64,000 nt of DNA from contig JAXMAN010000003.1 of assembly GCA_046350355.1 (NCBI GenBank), forward strand, positions 1 to 64,000, written 5' to 3'. Origin of the DNA: UBA966 sp046350355 (GTDB lineage Bacteria > Planctomycetota > Phycisphaerae > Phycisphaerales > SM1A02). The notes under the pieces were generated by a model. That model had not been told where the DNA came from. It saw only the letters and a list, made by a program, of their open reading frames with translations, and made no database searches. A program made the position numbers and the translations under genes. This document shows positions 13,378-21,606 of the stretch, piece by piece (the stretch's first letter is position 1; each line of letters starts with the position of its first letter).

Positions 13378-16010
13378 CGCGGGCTCCGGCCGCGGCCGGG
13401 CTGGGCGGGCGGGATCGCGGGGGCGTTCTTGGGCGCCTCGCCTTCCGCGGCCGCGCCGACATCCTCGATCGCGCGCTTGTTGCGCCGCTGCGCGACCCAC
13501 TGCGCCGCGTCGGCGAGCGTCGCGAGCTTCTCGTCGCCGTTGCGCCGCGCGACATCGAGCATCGGGTCGAGCGGGTCGGTCGTGCGGCCGATGAGCCAGC
13601 TCGTGATGACGGCGGCGCTCGGGCTCGCGCGCACCGCGTCCAGCAGCGGCGCCATGGCGGGCGTCTCCTTCGGCAGTGTGGCGACGACCCACGCCTGCGC
13701 GAGCTCGGGCTGCGCCTTCCAGGCGGCGACGATCTCGTTCCAGATCGCGCCGGCGTCGGCGCGCGCGCCGGCGGGGAGCTTCTCCGGGTCGCTGGCGAGC
13801 TGGGCGAGCAGCGAGAGGTCGACGAGCCCCTGCACGCTGCCGGCGACCGCGATGCGCCGGCGCGCGGCCGCGACCCACGCGTCGCTGGCGTCGATGCCGC
13901 CGCAGTGCACGGGCACGGTCGTCGTCACCGAGCCCAGGAAGCCCGGGATCTCGCCGAGGAAGGAGGGAATCGGGTTGGTGATGACGCTCACGCTCACCAG
14001 GTGCGCGTGGATCGGGTCGAGGCTCAGCAGGCGTCCGAGGTCGGTGGTGGCGACATCGATGTCGAAGACCAGCCGCTCGCCCGGCTCCAGGCGCAGGCGG
14101 CGGTCGATGGAGAGGCCCTGCGGCGGGATCTCGACCGGCTCCGGATCGGCGGCGCGCGGCGCGACGGCGCGCAGCACGATGCGCCCGGAGATGGGCGCGT
14201 CGGGACCGATGGAGAGCGGGATGCGGCTGCCGTTGCGCAGCGTGACGGTGATGCGCAGCGGCTCGTAGGGACCGACGCTGCGCGCGCTCGGCTCCGCGGT
14301 GACGGTGAGCGCGCGGAAGGGGTTCTCGACGAGCTCGTCGACGGTGCGCGGAAGCTGCTCCGCGACGGCCTGGTCGAGCAGCGCGGCGCGCGCGGCGATC
14401 TCGGGGGAGAGCTGCGAGGTCAGGAGCTGCTTCTGCCCGAGCACCTCGGCGAGGCGGTCGAGCGCGAGCAGCCCCAGCGAGGTGCCCGGCAGGTCCTTCG
14501 CGAGCGCGCGGAACTCGACGGCGGAGTCGCGCTTGCGGTCCGCGTCGGCGAGGGCGGAGGCGTAGGCGTAGCGCGCGAGCGGGTCGCCGGCGCGGCTGGG
14601 CTCGAGCGTGCGGATCGCCTCGTCGGGCTTGCCGCGGCGCCACTGGAGCAGGCCGACGAAGCGGTCGCGCGCGGCCTCGCCCATCGCGCCGGTCTTGGCG
14701 GCCTCGTCGAGCAGCTCGGCGACGCCGTCAATGCTGCGCGCGAAGAGCAGCGCGAGCGTCGCCTTCTCGATCTGCACCATGCCGAGCTCGGACTCGGGGG
14801 CGCCCGCCTTGCGCAGGCGCAGGATCGACGCGTCGCAGCCCTGCAGCGCGCGGCGGACGAGGTCGTCGTACGCGGCCGGGTCCAGGCGCGTGCGCTGCAG
14901 CGCCAGCAGCGCGATCGAGAGCGAGGTCGGGACGGGCGGGTACTCGCGGTTGAGGCGCTCGAGCGTGATCGTCGGATCGATGCTCGAGACCATGAGGCGG
15001 AACTCGCTCGTCAGGCGTGCCAGGCGCGTCTGCAGCTCCTGCACCGCGTCCTCGCGGCGGCCGCTGCCCCAGAGCGCGGTGGCGAGGTCGCCGGTGAGCG
15101 CGTAGACGGCCTCGGTGCGCTTGTCCGCCTCGGCGACGGCGATCGCCAGGCGCGCGACGCGCTCGGCGCCGTTGAACGCGGCGCCGTCGAGCAGCACCGT
15201 CAGCAGCGCGCTCATCGTGGTGCGGTCGCGCGGGTTCGCCTCGACGGCGAGCGCGAGCAGCTCCACGTCCGCCGCGGGATCGTTCACCCGCATGCGGAAG
15301 AAGCCCGCGGCGGCCTGCGCGGCGGTGGGGAAGGAGGGATCGGCCTTGACGGATTCGCCCAGCCAGCGCGCGAAGAGCTCGGAGTTTCCGATGCGGCTCT
15401 CGAGCGAGGCGAGCTGGTACGCCAGGCGCGCGGCGACGGCGTCGCCGATCTTGGCGCGGTGCTTGGTATCGAGGATCTGCTCGTACGCGCGCACGCGCTC
15501 CTCGGCGGTGGAGTGCGCCTCGATCGCGCTGGTGAGGCGCGCGAGGCGGACCACGTCGTCCTTGGGGTCGAGCTTCGCGAGCTGCGCGAGCGCGGCGCTG
15601 CGCGCGGACTCGGCGAGCGCGGGGTGGCCGTCGCCGACCTGCTCGGCGAAGAGGAGGACCGCCTCCCAGTTCGAGTGCATCTGCGGCGCGAGCTCGGCGC
15701 AGCGCTGCGCGGTCTGCAGCGCGGCGATGTAGCCCTTCTCGGGGACGTCGGGATCGCGCGCGAGGCCGTAGGCGTCGGCGAGCCACGCGGAGGCGAGGAG
15801 CTCGTGGACGCGCTGCTCGAAGCGGACGGGGTCGGGGGTCTCGTCGGGCGCGGGCGTGGGGGCGGCGGCGGGGGGCGCGGGCGTCGCGGGCGCGGGCGGA
15901 ACCTGCGCGGCCGAGGTGGTCGCCGCGGCGATCGCGGCGGTGGCCGCCAGCGACGCGGCGGCGCGTCGGGCGCGGGATCGTCCGTGGCTCGGCGGCGTTG
16001 CCTCCTGCAT
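13374..16010 (-). CDS. Exported TPR-like repeat protein of unknown function
   Basis: The 878-residue precursor begins with an Arg-rich stretch and a hydrophobic alanine-rich signal, then a Pro/Ala linker (about 40-57). Residues 60 to about 550 are helical pairs typical of a TPR solenoid. About 560-690 is beta-rich, possibly an Ig-like domain (PYEPLRITVTLRNGSRIPLS). The rest is helical again. I recognise no enzyme motif. The ATG at 16010 has a TAGGAT box 7 nt upstream. The stop overlaps the start of the OppB-like permease gene (GTGA), so the two are made together, but the functional link is unclear. It is probably a periplasmic scaffold. Confidence 0.8.
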   Translation of the reverse strand: MQEATPPSHGRSRARRAAASLAATAAIAAATTSAAQVPPAPATPAPPAAAPTPAPDETPDPVRFEQRVHELLASAWLADAYGLARDPDVPEKGYIAALQTAQRCAELAPQMHSNWEAVLLFAEQVGDGHPALAESARSAALAQLAKLDPKDDVVRLARLTSAIEAHSTAEERVRAYEQILDTKHRAKIGDAVAARLAYQLASLESRIGNSELFARWLGESVKADPSFPTAAQAAAGFFRMRVNDPAADVELLALAVEANPRDRTTMSALLTVLLDGAAFNGAERVARLAIAVAEADKRTEAVYALTGDLATALWGSGRREDAVQELQTRLARLTSEFRLMVSSIDPTITLERLNREYPPVPTSLSIALLALQRTRLDPAAYDDLVRRALQGCDASILRLRKAGAPESELGMVQIEKATLALLFARSIDGVAELLDEAAKTGAMGEAARDRFVGLLQWRRGKPDEAIRTLEPSRAGDPLARYAYASALADADRKRDSAVEFRALAKDLPGTSLGLLALDRLAEVLGQKQLLTSQLSPEIAARAALLDQAVAEQLPRTVDELVENPFRALTVTAEPSARSVGPYEPLRITVTLRNGSRIPLSIGPDAPISGRIVLRAVAPRAADPEPVEIPPQGLSIDRRLRLEPGERLVFDIDVATTDLGRLLSLDPIHAHLVSVSVITNPIPSFLGEIPGFLGSVTTTVPVHCGGIDASDAWVAAARRRIAVAGSVQGLVDLSLLAQLASDPEKLPAGARADAGAIWNEIVAAWKAQPELAQAWVVATLPKETPAMAPLLDAVRASPSAAVITSWLIGRTTDPLDPMLDVARRNGDEKLATLADAAQWVAQRRNKRAIEDVGAAAEGEAPKNAPAIPPAQPGRGRSPR

Positions 16011-16017
16011 CGGGCGG

Positions 16018-16023
16018 ATCCTA
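16018..16023 (-). promoter_or_regulatory. TANNNT -10 box, TPR-like gene
   Basis: TAGGAT on the minus strand, 7 nt before the ATG at 16010. It overlaps the stop codon of the upstream gene. Confidence 0.5.
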
Positions 16024-16965
16024 CTGCGCGTGCGGTGCGGCGCGGGCGTGCGCGGCGCGCTGCTCGACCGCGCGCGCCCGACGCACGAGCGCGCCGACCC
16101 CGGCGAGTCCCAGCGGGATCGCCACGACGACATCGAACGCGCGCCCCATGAGCTCCGCCGCGAGTCCCGCGTCGCGCTCGTAGCCGCCCAGGATCGGCGC
16201 GGCGAGCGCGACCGCCCACTCGCGCACGCCCAGGCCGTTGCCCATGAAGGGGACCAGGTTCGCCGCCGACCCCACGAGCGAGACGCCGATCGCCGTCTCC
16301 GGCTCGATGGGCCAGCCGCTGATCCGGAAGGCGGCCCACGCGTGCAGCGCCCAGACCAGGATCTCGATCGAGCGCACGAAGGCGACCAGCGCGTAGGTGC
16401 GCAGCCCCGGCTCGATCGCCAGCGGCAGCCAGAGCAGCGGCACCGGGAGCACGCACCACCAGGGGGCGCTCGCGGCCTTGGCGACGAGCGCGCCGGCGCC
16501 CAGCACGCAGACGCAGACGAAGGTGAGGACGGTCGCCTGCAGCATCGCGACGATGCTGGCGCGCACGTCGATGCGGTTGACCGCCTTGTGGTACGCGATG
16601 CGCCCCAGGCTGCCCGCCTGCATCGGGATGTAGTTGCCCAGCGTGCTCGCGGCGACGAGCGCGTTCATCTCCGTGAAGCCCACGCGGCCGTGGCGGTTCA
16701 TGAGCAGCCAGAAGACCCAGGAAGTGAGCGCCTGCATCGCCAGCGTGCTCATCAGCAGCAGCGCGAGCGCCGGCCAGTCGGGCTTCGCGAGCGCGCGGCC
16801 GAGCGAGTCCGCGACCGCCTGGTTGCGCACGACGACGACGACGCCCGCGACGACGAGCACCGCGCCCACCAGCGCGCCGATGCGCCGGTACAGCGCGCGG
16901 TGCCGGCGGTCCAGCACGCCCGCGCCGGGCTCGGGAAGCGGGCGTTCGTGCCCGGGGTCGCTCAC
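16021..16965 (-). CDS. LPG-synthase-like multispan membrane protein (UPF0104 type)
   Basis: The 314-residue protein has about seven membrane helices and resembles the transmembrane part of lysylphosphatidylglycerol synthase (flippase-like UPF0104 family). Typical stretches are ALVAASTLGNYIPMQAGSLGR, with the family's glycine/proline-rich loop, and the C-terminal GNGLGVREWAVALAAP. The aminoacyl-transfer domain is missing, as in most stand-alone members, so the substrate is unknown. The GTG start at 16965 overlaps the pyrE stop (GTGA). This coupling to pyrimidine synthesis is probably only an operon arrangement. Confidence 0.8.
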   Translation of the reverse strand: MSDPGHERPLPEPGAGVLDRRHRALYRRIGALVGAVLVVAGVVVVVRNQAVADSLGRALAKPDWPALALLLMSTLAMQALTSWVFWLLMNRHGRVGFTEMNALVAASTLGNYIPMQAGSLGRIAYHKAVNRIDVRASIVAMLQATVLTFVCVCVLGAGALVAKAASAPWWCVLPVPLLWLPLAIEPGLRTYALVAFVRSIEILVWALHAWAAFRISGWPIEPETAIGVSLVGSAANLVPFMGNGLGVREWAVALAAPILGGYERDAGLAAELMGRAFDVVVAIPLGLAGVGALVRRARAVEQRAAHARAAPHAQ

Positions 16966-17486
16966 GGCGTCACGCCGAGGTCGCGCACGGTGAAGAGCGC
17001 GTCGAAGGCGATTCCCTCGCGCTCGATGTTCTCGCGCGCGCCCTCCAGGCGGTCGATGGTCGCGATGATCGCGAGCACCTTCGCGCCCTGGTCGCGCAGC
17101 ACCTTCGCGGCCTCGAGCGCCTGGCCGCCGGTGGTCGCGACATCCTCGACGATCGTCACCGCGTCGCCGGGCCTGAGGACGCCCTCGAGCTGCTTCGCGG
17201 TGCCGTAGTCCTTCTTCTGGTTGCGGATGAAGACGCAGGGGATGCCCGTCGCCATGCACGCGGTCGTCACCAGCGGGATGCCGCCGAGCTCCGCGCCCGC
17301 CAGGCGCGTCGTCCCCGCGGGGATGCGCTGCGCGAAGAGCGCGCCCAGCTCGCGCAGCACCGGCGCCTGCGTGCTGAAGAGGTACTTGTCGAGGTAGAAG
17401 CTGCTGGTCTTGCCGCTGCGCAGGACGAAGTGGCCGCGCAGCAGGGCGGCTTCGGCGATGTGGCGGGCGAGGGTCTCGCGGTCCAT
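16962..17486 (-). CDS. pyrE: Orotate phosphoribosyltransferase
   Basis: PyrE joins orotate and PRPP to make OMP in pyrimidine synthesis. The 174-residue protein has GHFVLRSGKTSSFYLDKY near the N-terminus (orotate/PRPP contacts), AGAELGGIPL and IRNQKKDYG as the flexible-loop region. The PRPP-binding loop is TIVEDVATTGG (111-121). It is slightly short (often about 200 residues) but complete. The ATG has a TATCCT box 10 nt upstream and no Shine-Dalgarno. It heads a two-gene unit with the LPG-synthase-like gene. Confidence 0.95.
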   Translation of the reverse strand: MDRETLARHIAEAALLRGHFVLRSGKTSSFYLDKYLFSTQAPVLRELGALFAQRIPAGTTRLAGAELGGIPLVTTACMATGIPCVFIRNQKKDYGTAKQLEGVLRPGDAVTIVEDVATTGGQALEAAKVLRDQGAKVLAIIATIDRLEGARENIEREGIAFDALFTVRDLGVTP

Positions 17487-17496
17487 GGGTGGCGCG

Positions 17497-17502
17497 AGGA
17501 TA
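17497..17502 (-). promoter_or_regulatory. TANNNT -10 box, pyrE
   Basis: TATCCT on the minus strand, 10 nt before the pyrE ATG at 17486. Confidence 0.55.
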
Positions 17503-17534
17503 GGGCGGATCGGCCCGCGGAGGCCCGCGCGCGC

Positions 17535-18635
17535 TCAGTGCCCGACGGGGATCGTCAGGATCGGCACCGACTGCGCGCCCTTGGTCGCCTGCGCCACGCG
17601 CGTCTGGAAGAGCGTCTGCAGGTCCTTGAAGGTGCGCTTGCTGGCGAAGTCCTGGTCGTCGATCCAGTACCAGTAGCCGCGGCGCTGGATGGAGACGGCC
17701 GCGTGCTCCGGAGGCTTGGTCGTGCAGCGGATGCGCAGGCCGTTCGCCGATCCGATGGCGACGGTGGGCTGCTGCAGCGCGACGCCGGACTCCAGGTGCT
17801 CCTGCGGCACCTCGATCGAGGCGGCGGCGTAGCCCATCACCTCGGCGACGGAGCGCGTCTCGATCGCGATGCCCTTGAAGCCCGGCGTGCGGAATCCCAG
17901 GACCAGCGGCAGGCGGATCACGCCTTCGCGCACCAGGTCGGCGCGCGTGCCGAGCCCCAGCAGCTCGATCGCCTCGTCCGTGGACTTCCAGTCCGCCTCG
18001 GTGGTGGGCGAGAGCAGGAGCTCGCCGGTGGCGGGCTTGGCCGGATCGGCGGCGCCGACGACCCAGGCGGCGGCCCCGCCGCGGCGCAGCTCGCAGAGCA
18101 GCTCGATCGCGCGGGCGAAGCGCATGCGCTCCGCCTCCGGCGCCGTCGCGCCGCCGCGCAGCCCGTTGATGCGGCTGATGATCAGCAGCGGCGTCTGGTC
18201 CGCCGCGAGCGAGGACTGCAGGACGAGCGTGACCGTCTGCAGCGAGACGGGCGCGAGCCACTGATCCAGGAAGGCCTGCCCGTCGACGGGCGCGTAGCTG
18301 ATCGTCGGGTTGTCCTCGTAGGCGACGCCCATCGAGAGCGGGACGAGGTTCCCGGCGTAGGTGCTCTGGGGCCCGATGCCCGCTTCGCCGCCGATGCGCG
18401 CGGAAAACTTCATGCTGGCGGCGATGTTGGTGACGGTGAGGAGCGTCGCCGGCTCGGCGTAGCGGATCGAGACGAGGATGTTGAGCGCCTGCTCCGCGTT
18501 CGTGCGCGCGATGACCTCGGTGTAGGTCCCGCGGCCCGCGGCGAGCGAGGCGGGCCCGAGCGTCTGGCAGCCCGAGCAGAGGAGCGCGAGCGCGGGAAGC
18601 GCGGTGGCGGCGGCGATCGCAGGGTGGCGGCGCAT
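17535..18635 (-). CDS. Lipoprotein of unknown function
   Basis: The 366-residue protein begins with a hydrophobic signal ending in LLCSGC, a good lipobox, so it should be lipid-anchored in the envelope. The mature part is mixed alpha/beta. I do not recognise a family with confidence. A conserved-looking C-terminal part (GYWYWIDDQDFASKRTFKDL) precedes a short tail. A TAGCCT box lies 9 nt before the ATG. It is separated from pyrE by 48 bp and is probably an independent unit, next to the polysaccharide region. Confidence 0.72.
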   Translation of the reverse strand: MRRHPAIAAATALPALALLCSGCQTLGPASLAAGRGTYTEVIARTNAEQALNILVSIRYAEPATLLTVTNIAASMKFSARIGGEAGIGPQSTYAGNLVPLSMGVAYEDNPTISYAPVDGQAFLDQWLAPVSLQTVTLVLQSSLAADQTPLLIISRINGLRGGATAPEAERMRFARAIELLCELRRGGAAAWVVGAADPAKPATGELLLSPTTEADWKSTDEAIELLGLGTRADLVREGVIRLPLVLGFRTPGFKGIAIETRSVAEVMGYAAASIEVPQEHLESGVALQQPTVAIGSANGLRIRCTTKPPEHAAVSIQRRGYWYWIDDQDFASKRTFKDLQTLFQTRVAQATKGAQSVPILTIPVGH

Positions 18636-18644
18636 CGGCGGCGC

Positions 18645-18650
18645 AGGCTA
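18645..18650 (-). promoter_or_regulatory. TANNNT -10 box, lipoprotein gene
   Basis: TAGCCT on the minus strand, 9 nt before the ATG at 18635. Confidence 0.5.
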
Positions 18651-18670
18651 GCGCCGCGCGGGTGCCGCCG

Positions 18671-19534
18671 TCACCGCCACGAGGCCCGGATGCGCTCGAG
18701 CTCCTGCGGCGACCACCAGTGCCGCGCGTAGCGGGTGGCGAGCATGCGGTCGACGTACTCCGGGTGGGCGCGGATCGCCTCGCGAAGGCGGGCGTAGATG
18801 CCGCCCGCGCCGCCGCCGGACTCGCGGGCGCGGCCCACGCGCAGCGGCGCGCGCTCGAGCAGTCGGCCCAGCGCCTCGCCCTTGCGGGCGTCGTCGAGGT
18901 CCGCGCGCAGGACGAGCACCTCGAAGGGGCCGGCGTCGGTGAGCGACCAGCCCGCGGCGTGGTCGAAGGGCGCGGCGTAGGGGTCGTAGCCCAGCGCGGG
19001 GCCGAGCTCGCGCTCGGGCCAGACGCAGACGCTCATGTGCGCGAAGCGCTCGACGAAGAGGCGCGCCAGCTCGGGGCCGGGGATCGCGTCGAGGTCGCCG
19101 CGGCGGTCGCGCAGCCAGTTGCGCTCGGCGGCGAAGGCGAACCAGCTCAGGTTGGTCGCCACCGGCTCGCGCAGCGTGACGACGAACTTCGCGGGCACGC
19201 GCGGCTGGAGGATCACCTCGCGCACCGCCTGCGTGTAGTGGCTGCCCAGGAGGATCGTGCCGTCGGGATGCACGCGGCGGCCGAGATCGCCGTCCCAGTC
19301 GTGCTCGGGCAGCAGCGTGTGCGCCTTCGCGACGCAGAGGTCGCCGCACGCCTCGACGGCGGCGGCCGCGGCGGTGCTTCCGGTCTTCTGCGGCGAGTAG
19401 ACGACGACCACCGGCGTGCCCGCGCGCACCGCCGCCTGCAGGCGCGCGCGCTCGGCGCGCAGCTTCACGCGGTGGCGCAGGGAGCGCTCGGCGCGCGCGA
19501 GGCGCGCGATCAGGCTGTCGACGATCTCCGGCAC
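18671..19534 (-). CDS. Sulfotransferase-like capsular polysaccharide protein
   Basis: The 287-residue protein resembles the putative capsular polysaccharide family related to PAPS-dependent sulfotransferases. A phosphosulfate-loop-like motif VVVVYSPQKTGST lies near residues 42-54. A 3'-phosphate-binding-like motif FVVTLREPVATNLSWF lies in the middle. The end, YARHWWSPQELERIRASW, is shared in style with the protein at 49737-50615 (TRHFWLPQEIQAM...W). The start is GTG at 19534 with a TAGCCT box 7 nt upstream. It is divergent from asnB, with 50 bp between starts. Sulfate transfer to a surface glycan is an inference, strengthened by the PAPS genes at 46-54 kb. Confidence 0.72.
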   Translation of the reverse strand: MPEIVDSLIARLARAERSLRHRVKLRAERARLQAAVRAGTPVVVVYSPQKTGSTAAAAAVEACGDLCVAKAHTLLPEHDWDGDLGRRVHPDGTILLGSHYTQAVREVILQPRVPAKFVVTLREPVATNLSWFAFAAERNWLRDRRGDLDAIPGPELARLFVERFAHMSVCVWPERELGPALGYDPYAAPFDHAAGWSLTDAGPFEVLVLRADLDDARKGEALGRLLERAPLRVGRARESGGGAGGIYARLREAIRAHPEYVDRMLATRYARHWWSPQELERIRASWR

Positions 19535-19541
19535 GCGCGGG

Positions 19542-19547
19542 AGGCTA
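19542..19547 (-). promoter_or_regulatory. TANNNT -10 box, sulfotransferase-like gene
   Basis: TAGCCT on the minus strand, 7 nt before the GTG at 19534. Confidence 0.5.
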
Positions 19548-19572
19548 CCGCGCGTGGCCCGCGGCGCCCCCC

Positions 19573-19578
19573 TACGAT
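19573..19578 (+). promoter_or_regulatory. TANNNT -10 box, asnB
   Basis: TACGAT, 6 nt before the GTG at 19585. Only 25 bp separate it from the divergent box at 19542-19547, so the two promoters share a short region. Confidence 0.55.
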
Positions 19579-19584
19579 GCCTGC

Positions 19585-21606
19585 GTGTGCGGGATCGCCG
19601 GATTCGTCGATCGCTCGAACCGTCTCGCGGATCCGCGCGGCACGCTGCACGCGATGGCCACCGCGATCGCGCACCGGGGACCTGACGGCGAGGGCATCTA
19701 CTTCGAGCCGCGCGTGGGGCTGGGGCTCGCGCACCGGCGCCTGGCGATCCTGGACCGCAGCGACGCCGCCGCGCAGCCGATGCACTCCCCCGACGGGAGC
19801 TGGATCCTGGTCTACAACGGCGAGCTCTGGAACTACCGCGAGCTGCGCCGCGACCTGGAGCTGGCGGGGCAGCCGGTGGGCGCGAGCAACGGCGACACCG
19901 CGGTGCTCGTGGCGATGCTGCAGTCGCGCGGCGTGGAGCGCACGCTCGCCGCGCTGGACGGGATGTTCGCCTTCGCGGCGGTGGACCTGCGCACGCGCAC
20001 GCTGTGGCTGGCGCGCGACCGCTTCGGGGTGAAGCCGCTGCACTGGGGATGGGCCGACGACGGCCACGGCGTGCCGGTCTTCGTCTTCGGCAGCGAGCTG
20101 CGCGCGCTGACGGCGTGCCCGGTCTTCCGCAACCGCGTGAGCCCCTTCGCGCTGGCGGCGGTGCTCGGGCGGCTGGCGGTCGGCGGCACGCGCACGCTCT
20201 ACGACGGCGTGCATTCGCTCGCGCCGGGACATTCGGTCGCGCTGGACCTGGACACGGGGCGCATCGACCATTCGCGCTGGTTCTCCGCGCGCGCGGCCGC
20301 CGCGGCGGCGCGGCAGCAGCCCTTCGCGGGCTCGCGCGCGGAGCTGCTGCGCGTCCTCGACGGGCTCGTCGAGTCCGCGGTGCGCCGGCGCCTGGCGAGC
20401 GACGTCCCGCTGGGCGCCTTCCTCTCCGGCGGCGTGGACAGCTCGCTGGTCGTCGCGGCGATGCTGCGCGCCGGCGTCGCGCCGCTGCACACCTTCACCG
20501 CCGGATTCACGCACGCCGACTACGACGAGCGCCCGCACGCGCGCCTGGTCGCCAAGGCGCTGGGCACCGAGCATCACGAGACGGTCGTCGAGGACGCGGA
20601 CCTGCCCTCGCTGGTCGAGGACACGATCGGCTGCTTCGACGAGCCCTTCGCGGACTCGAGCGCGGTGGCGACGCTGGCGGTCTCGCGGTTCGCGCGCCAG
20701 AGCGTGGGCGTCGTGCTCACCGGCGACGGCGGCGACGAGTTCTTCGGCGGCTATGAGCGGCACCTGCGCGGCTTCTCGCTGGCGCGCTGGAGCGGGCGCG
20801 TCCCGCACTTCGTGCGCACGCGCATGGCCGACGCGATCGAGGCGGTGAGCGCCGACGCATGGGACCGCGTGCTCGGCCCGATGGAGCGCGTGCTGCCCGC
20901 GGCGCTGCGGCGCAGCCAACGCGGGCGGCTCGTGCACAAGACCGCGATGCTCCTGCGCGCGCAGGGCAACGAGGAGCTGTGGCGCGCCTTCTTCGCCGTC
21001 TGGCCCGATCCCGCGGCGCTCGTCGTGCAGCTTCCCGGCGACACCTGGCGCGCGACGCTGCAGCGCGAGGAGCGCGCGATGGAGGGGCGCTTCGGCGACG
21101 ATCCGGAGCAGTTCGTCGACGAGCTGCTGCTGCGGGACCAGACCTGCTACCTGCCCGAGGACATCCTGACCAAGCTCGACCGCTGCACGATGGAGACCGG
21201 GCTCGAGGGGCGCGAGCCGCTGCTGGACCAGCGCATCTTCGAGCTCGCCTGGCGCACGCCGCCGCGCTGGCGCACCGAGGGATCGCTGGGCAAGGTGATG
21301 CTGCGCGCGCTCCTCTCGCGCCACCTGCCGCGCGAGGCGCGCGCGATCCTGGGCCGCCCGAAGGCGGGCTTCGGCGTGCCGCTGCGCGCGTGGTTCACGG
21401 GCCCGCTGCGCGACTGGTGCATGGACGCGCTCGAGGCGCGCCGGCTGCATGTGCAGGGGATCCTGGATCCGGTGCCGATCCGCGCCGCGCTCGACCGCTG
21501 CATGCAGGGGGACGAGAGCGCCGCGCCGCGCGTGTGGGCCGCATGCGTCGTCACGCGATGGTGCGAGCGCGAGGGGATCGACGGCGCGCGCGTGGCGCGC
21601 GTCTAG
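19585..21606 (+). CDS. asnB: Asparagine synthase (glutamine-hydrolysing), polysaccharide-locus type
   Basis: The 673-residue protein has an N-terminal glutaminase domain and a C-terminal ATP-dependent amidation domain. The GTG start puts Cys at position 2 (MCGIAGF), the catalytic cysteine after Met removal; the nearby ATG at 19577 is out of frame. The ATP-pyrophosphatase loop SGGVDSS is at 281-287. AsnB homologues are common in exopolysaccharide loci, where they may amidate sugars instead of aspartate. Its position at the head of this polysaccharide region fits that. Its stop overlaps the convergent O-antigen ligase gene by 4 bp. Confidence 0.93.
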   Translation: MCGIAGFVDRSNRLADPRGTLHAMATAIAHRGPDGEGIYFEPRVGLGLAHRRLAILDRSDAAAQPMHSPDGSWILVYNGELWNYRELRRDLELAGQPVGASNGDTAVLVAMLQSRGVERTLAALDGMFAFAAVDLRTRTLWLARDRFGVKPLHWGWADDGHGVPVFVFGSELRALTACPVFRNRVSPFALAAVLGRLAVGGTRTLYDGVHSLAPGHSVALDLDTGRIDHSRWFSARAAAAAARQQPFAGSRAELLRVLDGLVESAVRRRLASDVPLGAFLSGGVDSSLVVAAMLRAGVAPLHTFTAGFTHADYDERPHARLVAKALGTEHHETVVEDADLPSLVEDTIGCFDEPFADSSAVATLAVSRFARQSVGVVLTGDGGDEFFGGYERHLRGFSLARWSGRVPHFVRTRMADAIEAVSADAWDRVLGPMERVLPAALRRSQRGRLVHKTAMLLRAQGNEELWRAFFAVWPDPAALVVQLPGDTWRATLQREERAMEGRFGDDPEQFVDELLLRDQTCYLPEDILTKLDRCTMETGLEGREPLLDQRIFELAWRTPPRWRTEGSLGKVMLRALLSRHLPREARAILGRPKAGFGVPLRAWFTGPLRDWCMDALEARRLHVQGILDPVPIRAALDRCMQGDESAAPRVWAACVVTRWCEREGIDGARVARV

